Shown: positions 55,304 to 64,000 of the stretch, in pieces | Layout: each line of letters starts with the position of its first letter | Position numbering within the stretch: position 1 is the stretch's first letter | Translations under genes and position numbers: made by a program | NCBI GenBank assembly: GCA_950295325.1 | Contig: OX485803.1 | Coordinates: forward strand, 73,299,554-73,363,553 | Direction of reading: 5' to 3' | Length of the DNA stretch: 64,000 nucleotides | Source of the DNA: Polytrichum commune | Taxonomy: Eukaryota > Streptophyta > Polytrichopsida > Polytrichales > Polytrichaceae | Notes under the pieces: model-generated | Seen by the model: only the letters and a program-made list of their open reading frames with translations | Told to the model about the DNA's origin: nothing | Database searches by the model: none

Positions 55304-55852
55304 GGGGTTGTTTACATCATGCATCATGAAGTCATCCCAAGGCCCTATAAAATTTGTGATTGGATGTTGAACTCATCCTGGGACCACTTCGGTTTACACC
55401 AAGGAAAAAAATGTCAGAATGACCATGGAGTTCAAGGTCCCCAAAATACATATTTGAAGGCCTGCATTATTCATTGACATGGTCCAATGGGTTTTGCGGT
55501 GGGAGACGCAAAAGAGGTGTTGTAATAGAAAAAGGCAAGGGACCATGGCAGAGAAATACTATCATAATAAATTTTCAAAGAAACTTTTTCTAGGGAAGAG
55601 AAGATGAAGACAAGAGAAGACAAAAGAATGGTCAAACTTGAATTTATCCATAACCACCCTTTTTGGACATATATTGAAAAACATCAGCGCAATCATTTTT
55701 TTGGTGCATGGTCCACATTTGGTTTACACCTAGTGAGGTGGCCCAAAGGCTTTGTAAATTGGTTTTTTAAGAAATCGGATCATGGAAGTTGGTCCATGGA
55801 AAAAGGCCATTTTCTATGGTCCAACTTCATGGTCCATGGTGTAAATTGGCCC
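55304..55852. mobile_element. Tourist-like MITE, TSD TTA
   Basis: 549 bp with ends GGGGTTGTTTACATCATG and, inverted, GGGCCAATTTACACCATG, flanked by TTA at 55301-55303 and 55853-55855. It contains an incidental 89-codon frame (55604-55873) that runs across its end and is not a gene. Confidence 0.8.
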
Positions 55853-55909
55853 TTAAGTGGCTTGTTCTCTTAATCAAATCTCTAGATTTCATTGGTATGT
55901 GGTTTGTAA

Positions 55910-56210
55910 GGGCTGGTTCACATGGGATCCCAAGTCTCAAGTCCCACTCATGTTAGCAAGTCCCAATATGGAGGCAAAGTCCCAATTTTTGAGCATGAAG
56001 AAACCATTAAAATAAGGTTAATAATTATTAAAGTTGGATATTGATTATTTTATGCAAACATATTCACGGGACTTGTGTTGAGAGTTGGGTCTAGCTTTTT
56101 CCTCGACCCGACTCTCAACACAAGTCTCAAGCGTCACCTCCAAAAAGTGTTGTCATGTGGGCATCCATGTCATACTTGGGACTTAGGACTTGGGACCCTA
56201 TGTGAAGTGG
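55910..56210. mobile_element. Tourist-like MITE, TSD TAA
   Basis: 301 bp flanked by TAA (55907-55909, 56211-56213). The left end is GGGCTGGTTCACATGGGA; the right end, inverted, is CCACTTCACATAGGGTCCCA with about three bases missing at the tip. Many AAGTCTCAAGTCCC-like direct copies lie inside. Confidence 0.7.
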
Positions 56211-56550
56211 TAAGTCCCAACTCGTTTATCAACATATGTGAAAATCATGTCCTTTGTTGGTGTGCAACCATCTCGATGGTTACTGAACAAATCATTTCAA
56301 TGCCCTTTAAGAATAATATATAACACAATAGGATGCCCATGTCTATTGATATGGGAAAATAGGGATTGTTTGCACATGACTTGTATTGTTTCGGAATGCC
56401 CGTTCGTGTTTATGTATGAGGTCCTCCAATGGTACCTAAATAGTTGTTTGTAAATTTTGGGCCATATATATACATAGATAGTGTGTCCGCTCTTGTATGC
56501 ATTACGTCGGTTGTGTGGTTGGTCATTTCATGGTTGTTTGTTTAGGTGGG

Positions 56551-58176
56551 ATGACAATGGATGTGGGAGATAGTGCATTTGAGTTGTCGACAAATGCATC
56601 GTCCTTTGATAGTGAATGTGAACTCTCGTCCCCGTTGGCGAACACTATTGACAAGACAAATGTGGTGGGTGTGTCTGTGGATACATCCTCCCATGAATCT
56701 GCCGAAGTGCACGAACAATCTCACCATTCCGGGGATGGCCACGACGACATTCTATTGTGTCAAGATATGTGGCTTGGGAATTTTTGTATAAGGTCGGCAA
56801 AAAAACTCGAGGTCCATAAAATTTTGCACTTTGATGCCCATGGCCATAAGGTGATTTCCCTTGAGAATGTGGTGGTGTGTTACACAGTGTGGTATATCAT
56901 CCATACAGTCTCCAATGTTGACTTTTATAGGTTTCGGAAGTATTCTTCGTTGGGTCGCCGCTCTCGATTTCATGGCAACTCAGACACAAAGAAACTTAGG
57001 GAGGCTACACTCCAAGCCTCTGCAATGCTCTCCACCATCATAGTGCCATTGGCCAATGCAATGGCCCACAAGACGAGGATATTGTCATATGGAGATAAAG
57101 TTGTTCAAATGGTGTTGCCCACGGGCACAAAATGGAAGAACATTTTAACGGACATCAACGAAGTGGGTCGCATAGCGGGATGTGGGTCCATTTCTTTGTC
57201 CAAGTTGAGTGTAATTAAAAACCAATAGTTTGTAGAATACATTTTGAAGAGACCTGGGGACAAATTCACCAAGTGTATAGTGTGTGAGAAATATAAAGGT
57301 CTTCGAGACGCCCACCCTATAAGTACTAAATTCCATACCAAACACCAGAGAAAATACATTAAGCATGTCAACAACCAGGAGGCACACCGTCAAGATTATT
57401 ACAAGAATCATGCACTATCTATAATGAGGCCTGCGGAGGCTCTAACAGTCATCTATGATAAAATGGACCATGCCAAGACCGCATGCCCTTGTTATGCACG
57501 CAAAATTAAGGTCATGGATGGTCTGTTTAAGTTGCCCATAGTTGTCACATGTTCGTATAGAATTTCAAATGTATGTTGAAAGGCTCTCCAATTTTGTTGG
57601 ATGTGTTTGCCAAATGTCTAATTTCATCCATCCGCTTAGTAGTTATTTCATATTTTTGTTGTTTACACATCATTTGTTTATCTCAGGTATGATCGTCCAC
57701 GGCCCTAAGTATTGGCCCTACATGCAATAGGTTGGCACCATTGTTTTGTGTTGATTGCTACAAAGGTTATATGGTCCTCGTACAAGCATGAGATGATCGA
57801 GGAGCACCCCAAGCCAATTTGGTTGGTGAAAGCATTGTCTTCACCCAAATTTGTTCAAACTAGCCCCAACTTTTGTCAAATTGAAGTGGAATATTGCCGT
57901 CCAAACACCGAAGACCAGAACGTGCTCCGCATTTATTTAGGTTGGGACACCAAAAAGAGTTTCAAGTGGACAGTGGATTCAACGTACGGACTGCTTTTGA
58001 TAAATACGGATATAATATTTTGTGTTTGGAAGTTGTTCAAGGGTTCCAAATCGAAAACAATGACCATCCCCTAAAAATATATAGATTTTACCAAAGACGA
58101 CTTGGCACGTATTGCAACTGCGGAAAATGACGCTGAGAATGAATATGAAGCAAAAGATGGAGATGGGGAAACATAA
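56551..58176 (+). pseudogene. DUF7869-like gene, copy 2, with two large deletions
   Basis: Paralogue of 30176-33310, alignable from about 56235 to 58460. It starts MTMDVGDSAFELS after a TTTAG acceptor. About 165 residues are lost between DDILLC and QDMWLGNF. Exon 2 (from 57687) loses everything from the first acidic motif through GHTHDDID, resuming near 57730. Nonsense codons relative to copy 1: TAG at 57226 where copy 1 has CAG (KNQQFAEY), and TAA near 58072 where copy 1 has CAA. It lacks the presumed catalytic core and is a dead relic, but it preserves the base missing from copy 1 near 30315. Confidence 0.75.
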
Positions 58177-58470
58177 CGTAGGTTGAAATTAATGGCAAAA
58201 AATAGGGGCACTTCATAGACTTGGTTATACATACGTTTGGGAGATTCAATTGTTATTTTCCACGTGTAGTTCACGTTTTGATTATGATTTAGATACTTGC
58301 TATTTTTAGTAATGTGAATATTCTTTGTGTGCAAATTTGTAAACCATCATGTTCCCGATGTTCCCAATGTTCCGTACGCTCACAATATTGGCATCCCAAA
58401 CTATGCACGTATTTTATTTTGAGACTTTTGAAAGTCTCCGATTAACAAATATAGTGTTCCATGCTATTGT

Positions 58471-60830
58471 TGTGCATCTTGACCCTAAGAGAGTGACGAC
58501 AAAGGGACACCAACAAAACAATCAAATGATTTTGGAGTGACAACAAGCTTTTAAAAGCAGGAGCATCAACAATCCATTGAGAACAAACTCAATATACCAA
58601 AAAATACAAACGCCAATCAACGTACATGATAAATGAAAAGCAACTTTCTAAGGTTGTTCATCCTCCCAACACATAAGGTACTATTAAACATATTCGGAGT
58701 CAACATGAATGCAACATTTATAAGGGAGGCAATATGCAATGTAGACCTTAGTCGCATCACATTTACCTTCCTCACATTGTCCCCAATATGAGTGCGGAAT
58801 TGTTAACAAAATTTAACTTATAGTCAAAAGAAAAAAGGTCTCATCATGATTTTGGTGCTTATTAGAATTTTCCCACAATTCAGGGCTATGAGTTACCATA
58901 TACTACAAGCTACAATGTATAGGCTACAAGCTCCAAGCTTGGGTATTGCAATGTCTATGTATTATCATCTTGAAGCCCAAAGCAACAGACTTTCATCTTT
59001 GTCAAACAAATTCTAATTTATGCACATTCTAAGATTCTAACTTGGTGTACGACGGCCCTCCTTGTCCAAGGGCTCTTAATTTTATCTTGACTGAAAATCG
59101 GACCATGTAGTAGGTTGTTGACTTGTTCAATAGGCCCAACTAGATTTTAGGCATATTTTGGGGTAAAAGAACAAGTGATGACCACGTCATGTAAATCAAT
59201 GGAGGAGAGTCCTCTTAACCCTACACAAACAACCATTTCACTAAACCCACTAGCACATGAATGTCATTTCATGACAAAGCTCATGTTTGGGGGACTTTAA
59301 TCTTTGTGAAGTAGGGCCTTATTATCATGGGTTTTTTTTACTCTGGTAAGAAATTCTATTAATTTTTCAAAAATCAATATAATTTTTTTCTCATGTCATG
59401 TTAATTTTTGTACATGTTGCTCAAACTGCCTCGGGAAAGAATGTGATCATGGGGAGCTTGCAATTTATAACATAATATTTGCAAATGATAGTACATAGGC
59501 TAGCACATATGTGTAACATGAAGGCATTCACATTCAAATAATCTAAAAAAATGGGTTTACATATGTAACCCTGAAGACATGAGGTTACATATTATTTAAC
59601 TAGCTAAAGTATGAGGTGTACTAGAAATGTGACTGTATTTGGAAGCCGCAATTTTGCACCATGGTAGTGACATGATACACTTCCATTATTCCAAAGTTCT
59701 AGGTGGTTAATCATTTTTCCATTTTGATGATGGATTGTAATCAGAAAGCCTCATAATATTGGGAGAGCATGTTCTGACATGCGTTAGCCAAACCATACAT
59801 GTGTAGGTAAGTTTTTTTCTCTTGCAAACTCCAAACTATTATGGGAGATAATCTAACACCATGGTTGCCAAAAAAGAAAAATAATTTTGCAAAGACCAAA
59901 TAACTATTAGAACTATGCATTACTATGTATTAGAACTTCACAAGGCATGTGATAAGAACATAAGCTGCTACCAAAAAAAAATGTATGGTAGTGATATTTG
60001 ATATATGTACTTGTTGTATAAAATGTATGGGGTAAATTGGAGCATTAAGGGGTTAAAAGCATGAAGATCTTGCAAATAGACATATTTGATATACTCCTAG
60101 TCGATATATTACAATTCACGAACTTGATTTTATTGGGTCCAACCTTTTCACAACCCACTCAAGTATGTGCAATCCCTTGTCACTACTGAATCGAGGATTC
60201 ATTTTACAACCTTATTCACAAAATGTTAAATGTTGTGTTTATCCTAGCTTTTATGTTAATTAATGTTTAATTGATAACTCATGTTTAGCTTAAGCACATG
60301 AAATAATATTTGAACATTGATTCAACCTTCTTTTCATATTTCATATTCAAGACAGTTCACACCATTAGAATCAAAGATCTTCCCAATACTAGGAAATGGC
60401 CCAAATGGCCCTTGTCACTAAATCTATACACCATGTGTCATATTTTATAATTAAACTAATATCAAAAATATCTTTTTCACATGACAAATAAGGTACATGT
60501 ATGTGCCTTTTAGGTTCAAGGTTTAATTTGTGTGTTTACGCTCTGCACTTTGAAAATAAGTTATCATCACAAGTGATTTTTAATTTTTTTTGTGTGTTTT
60601 TAGTTTTCAAAAACTAAGAAATAAATAGTCAATTTCAAACTTCCCAATATTATAGTGTCGGCAATGCTAGGGGCAGTTTCCAATGTTGCAAGCAAGGGCA
60701 AAATGGTATGGCCGCCAATGGCCATGCCCATATACCTTCTATCCCATCACCAAATCTCACCTTCAAACTGTCCTTTGGGCTCCCGAGAGATGAATGGCAA
60801 CATCTGAATTCTTTTTGTTTCCTTGCATTT
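58471..60830. other. Gene-free AT-rich stretch
   Basis: No protein-like frame, RNA gene or clear repeat ends recognised. Confidence 0.5.
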
Positions 60831-60839
60831 CTATGGCAC

Positions 60840-61523
60840 CAGTGGTGATTTTTCACAAGGTCCCTAACATGTCCAGGGACATGTTCATAAAAAAAAACAT
60901 TTTCAGTGGACGGGTTCTTAGAAAATGAACCGGTTTTTGGACGTGTCAAATTCACTTTGGACGGGTTCTACAAATAACAATTTTTTTGATAATTTTTTCC
61001 AAAAAAAGAAATGATACAAATACCAGTTACATTATGTCATATATGACATGTGAATATAAGCATAATGCAATCAAACCACTAATACCCAATCAAAATATCA
61101 ATCTTGAAGTGCTTGATTCACTTGCATACATTAATTCATCAACCACAAAATTTAGAATGGGGTGTACTGGAAAGATGAGATTCGATAGCAAAAGACATAT
61201 AACTAACGAACATTGAAGGCATAATTTGTCAAGATCCTATTGTTTCCAAGTGCAACCAGTCACATGTCGACATCTTTCGATTTTTTTATTTTTTATTTTT
61301 TCTAATTTTTTACCAACATTGTAAGAGACTTATTTATACCTCTTGTGGGACGGGTATTTTCATTTTTAAACCGGTTTTGGGACAGGTTGTTTTTTCTTTA
61401 ACCTTTCCATGGGCAGGTTGGTTTAGAAATTACCGGTTTTGGGACGGGTTGCAATTTTTTATGCCTTTCAATTCAAGGTTTTTGGACGTGGACGGGCAAA
61501 AACTTTGTGAAAAATCAGCCCTG
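60840..61523. mobile_element. Short TIR transposon with 9-bp target duplication
   Basis: 684 bp flanked by CTATGGCAC on both sides (60831-60839, 61524-61532). Ends are CAGTGGTGATTTTTCACAA and, inverted, CAGGGCTGATTTTTCACAA. CAGNGNTG ends recall hAT elements (8-bp TSD), while a 9-bp TSD recalls Mutator-like elements; I leave both open. Inside are several copies of CCGGTTTTGGGACGGGT-like motifs and no transposase. Confidence 0.8.
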
Positions 61524-61700
61524 CTATGGCACCCTCTAGTTATTGAGGAGCTTTTATCCTCTTGGTGTTGTCGGCAAAGAGGGTTTGATGTGATTTGTGT
61601 CTGTAACTCATGAGTTTGTGGACACACGATTCAACGATTTAAGACCTTGGATTCATCAAGAATAGGTTGATGAAGAAGACAATCTAACTGCAGTGGGTTT

Positions 61701-62432
61701 TTGGTTGTCTCTTTGCGCAAACCTACTCTAGCTAGTACTAAGAAGAAAGGACACACCAGAGTGACCCCGGTCTTCATTCTTCTATTGCTCACAGATCTAG
61801 CACCACATCAAGAATTCCAACAACATATCAGGCTTGAAGGCTCGACGTATGGAGGTGGGCAAATGACAAATCATCGTACATTAGAAGCATTAGAAGCATC
61901 AGAAGCATTCAACAGAAATAGGGAAGAGTTGCACCGCAGGAACTTTCCGTTTCAGCATATTTTGTTTGCTGTACACAATTGGCACCTTAATACCAAATCA
62001 ATCAATAACCAAATTTATTTGAATGTGGAACAGGAGATGGATTCCACCATGGAATCCATATCGTCAATCCAAGCAGCTGGATCAAGCGCTCAGGCCCTGA
62101 TGATCGTTTCGGCCATGATGGTTGCCATCACGTTTGCTGGAGGAAGCTATCGCGAGCAATCACGAGAGGATAGCATGGCGACTCAGAGATTCGCTTCGAA
62201 TATCATCCTTGTGAATTCCACTGCGTGTTCCTGCGCATTGATAAGTTTGTTTGTGGGTGTGATGGTCATAATCAGGTCGCAGTCCATTGTAAGTCCATTG
62301 TTTACAAACATCCCCCTGTATAACAATCCACCGGGCCAAGGTAACGATTTCAACAACAATAATATTGTGAAGACCAGAATCCAGGGTGTTGAGGGGAGGA
62401 AATCATGCTACGGAAGTGGTATGTCATTGTGA
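61701..62432 (+). CDS. Putative membrane protein exon, PGG-domain-like
   Basis: Open to TGA at 62432; the real exon may begin after the acceptor TTGCTCACAG near 61793. The C-terminal half has two hydrophobic segments, ALMIVSAMMVAITFAGGSY and LVNSTACSCALISLFVGVMV, separated by a charged loop (REQSREDSMATQRFASN). The spacing and the TFAGGSY turn recall the PGG domain found after ankyrin repeats in plant membrane proteins, but no ankyrin repeats are visible upstream. A helical region (LEALEASEAFNRNREELHRR) precedes. It could be the last exon of a longer gene or a decayed copy. Confidence 0.4.
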   Translation: MVVSLRKPTLASTKKKGHTRVTPVFILLLLTDLAPHQEFQQHIRLEGSTYGGGQMTNHRTLEALEASEAFNRNREELHRRNFPFQHILFAVHNWHLNTKSINNQIYLNVEQEMDSTMESISSIQAAGSSAQALMIVSAMMVAITFAGGSYREQSREDSMATQRFASNIILVNSTACSCALISLFVGVMVIIRSQSIVSPLFTNIPLYNNPPGQGNDFNNNNIVKTRIQGVEGRKSCYGSGMSL

Positions 62433-63346
62433 GTTCTCTGCTAATCCTCTTCTCCAGTCCTTTTGGAGATCGGAGTAGTGTTGGATCTCGTGGCCATCTC
62501 CTGCGGGTGACCCGACTCGTTAAATGAACTTTGATTAGTCCTCATCACGTATCCTATCTACACTGTTCTGGGTGTTGCTTTCCTCTTATGGATCACCAGA
62601 TGCACAGCAAAAAAGAAGCCTGCGAGTGTTTGAACAAATTGGACCATGCCATATTGCAGGAATTAGAGGATTGCATGCTCTTGTAGTCACAATTGGATAG
62701 CTTTCTTCTTTCCTAGGAAGACAATGGAAAACACAAACTTAAATTTCACAGTGATGCATCTTCAAATTAGAAGTCCAATGGGACCATTATGTTTTACAGT
62801 ACCATGCCGCCCAATTAAGTCCTACCAATGTAAGGATTTACTCCAAAGCTTTTTTGATAGTAATTGCTTTGTGCGCTGTGCATGTCCATTTTGCACGAAT
62901 CCTGCATGCAGGTTCTCATAAGCAACAACTACGAACATCACACTGAGATGTAATTACAAATGGAGATATTTGTACTGATTGGAGATGTAATTACAAATGG
63001 AAAAATTCGTACTGACTGGAAGGGATGTTAACCGTGCTCACATACTTGCAGAAAATGGAGATGGGCTCAATTTCCTGTCTATGTAATTGCTTCTTGACCA
63101 CCAGATATCTGCAAAGCCGACGCATGAGCTGAATATGTTGATCCACAATGACAACACATGTGTCAGGCATATAATACAAAAAGAGATTACAATTGTCCAC
63201 TAACCTTCTGGATCAGCACGCACAGATGTCTCGGTCCGCAAAGGAATGACGCCCTAAAACCCAGACTCATGCGGTACGGCAGGACTGCAATTTCAAGAAT
63301 CATAGCTCTACGTAGACTGGTGCAATTTGCTCTTTGGTGCTCTCTG
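62433..63346. other. Intergenic region between the PGG-like exon and the F-box-like gene
   Basis: Probably the 3' ends of the two converging genes. No separate gene is supported. Confidence 0.45.
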
Positions 63347-64000
63347 CTACAATAGTGAAGGGAACAACTCGAAAATCTCAGTTTCATGATACACACTTTC
63401 AGTTGAAGGTAGTGAAATGGGCCAACGCATCGTGCCCGATATGTTAAATGTGAGGTTAGGTCTGAATACAAAGGACAGTGGGTTGAGGCTATGGAACACC
63501 CCTCCTCTCCGAATCCCCTGCGGAGAAGGAACTAGGGACTCGGAATGACCGCCGTCGTGGATGTCATACACCTTGCCTGTTTGATCACGCGTATTGAAAA
63601 TACACAATCTTCCTGCTCCGAAACCTGCACATACGTACTCAGGGTACTGCAACAATCCTCGGCCGCCCCTCTTCTGCTCCCTCACCACACTCTTCCACCT
63701 GCCGCATCCTACTGCTCCGCTTGTATTCTCGAGCTTGTCAATCCGGTGCTCCACTGTCTCTTCTCTAATCTGTAGCTCCGAGAACAGATACACCCCACCG
63801 TCACATTCCACCAATTGAGCATTGAAGAATGCGTCCGCACCTTCTGTAAGAATTGGTAAAGGGGACTTCCAATCTGACAACCATTTCCTGTCCTCCACAT
63901 TGTAGGCCAACACACCTTTCCCCAACCCATCCCCCAAGGTCGCAATGCAATACAGAGTATCGTTACTGCAGACTCCAGTCTGATACTCGTTCAAGCCGAA
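63347..64000 (-). CDS. F-box/kelch-type protein, C-terminal part, cut by the window edge
   Basis: Open minus-strand frame entering from position 64000 and ending with TAG at 63349-63347. The first visible residues are FGLNEYQTGVCSNDTLYC. Then come GVLAYNVEDRKW, ECDGGVYLFSEL, WKSVV, FGAGRLCIFNTRDQTGKVYD and HSLNPLSFVFRPNLTF. Alternating 'G-x-LYC/VYLF ... W' units are the blades of a kelch-like propeller, and such tails follow an F-box in the plant proteins that select targets for SCF ubiquitin ligases. The F-box itself would lie beyond the window, so the name rests on the propeller style. No stops or frameshifts. Confidence 0.6.
   Translation of the reverse strand, partial: FGLNEYQTGVCSNDTLYCIATLGDGLGKGVLAYNVEDRKWLSDWKSPLPILTEGADAFFNAQLVECDGGVYLFSELQIREETVEHRIDKLENTSGAVGCGRWKSVVREQKRGGRGLLQYPEYVCAGFGAGRLCIFNTRDQTGKVYDIHDGGHSESLVPSPQGIRRGGVFHSLNPLSFVFRPNLTFNISGTMRWPISLPSTESVYHETEIFELFPSLL

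Noticed and set aside
7503-58074. Possible reassigned genetic code (TAG/TAA read as Gln), since several frames cross such stops at Gln-like sites
   Set aside because: WRKY, the F-box/kelch-like frame and the 1118-codon Copia ORF run normally without internal stops; the affected genes also carry frameshifts, deletions and TGA. C-to-T decay explains them better.

Overview
The window looks like nuclear DNA of a land plant. It holds a multi-exon group IIb WRKY gene with the usual intron inside the WRKY domain, plant-type CCCTAAA telomere-like repeats, Ty1-copia and chromodomain Ty3-gypsy elements, Tourist-like MITEs and a tRNA-Gly relic. The dispersed transposase-like families and the F-box/kelch-type protein at the right edge make a non-seed plant (moss or other bryophyte) my best guess. 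That placement is inference.

Layout. 1-13.6 kb: a minus-strand pseudogene with a ParB/sulfiredoxin-like DGNHR motif, split by a 7.06-kb chromodomain Gypsy element (308-7362; 996-bp LTRs identical by eye; TSD GTCAA). A 4.9-kb array of about 213-bp tandem units fills the gap, probably an intron, between its exons. 13.9-18.5 kb: a possible small ORF, then a MULE-like transposase with a C-terminal SWIM finger, broken by three TAG codons. 19.4-23.0 kb: a second minus-strand ParB-like gene (DGQH), with one frameshift and one TGA. 19-30 kb: dozens of copies of an 18-bp palindrome, TACGAACG-NN-CGTTCGTA, including one or more in every recognised intron of the DGQH gene. 30.2-33.3 kb: a DUF7869-like, transposase-like pseudogene; a shorter paralogue sits at 56.5-58.2 kb. 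33.3-43 kb: no genes; a foldback, a 2.46-kb element with about 385-bp terminal inverted repeats, nested MITEs, a 57-nt retroposed fragment and simple repeats. 44.5-48.2 kb: the WRKY gene, the best-supported host gene. 50.1-54.9 kb: a very young Copia element (346-bp LTRs with no difference seen; TSD CTGGT) inside a MITE. Its single 1118-codon ORF lacks reverse transcriptase, and its primer site matches the anticodon arm of plant initiator tRNA-Met. 55-61.5 kb: MITEs and a TIR element with a 9-bp TSD. 61.7-62.4 kb: a putative membrane-protein exon. 63.35-64 kb: the C-terminal part of an F-box/kelch-like gene running off the window.

How it fits together. Most coding sequence here belongs to decayed or non-autonomous mobile families; WRKY, the F-box/kelch-like gene and perhaps the PGG-like exon are the likely host genes. 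Nearly all internal stops in the decayed ORFs could come from C-to-T changes, as expected for methylated, silenced plant DNA; two are directly supported by paralogue comparison. The most unusual signals are (i) two young LTR elements that both lack an RT core and so must have moved in trans, and (ii) two ParB-like genes whose introns or intron-like gaps carry symmetric palindromes with an 8-2-8 design and paired changes between the arms.
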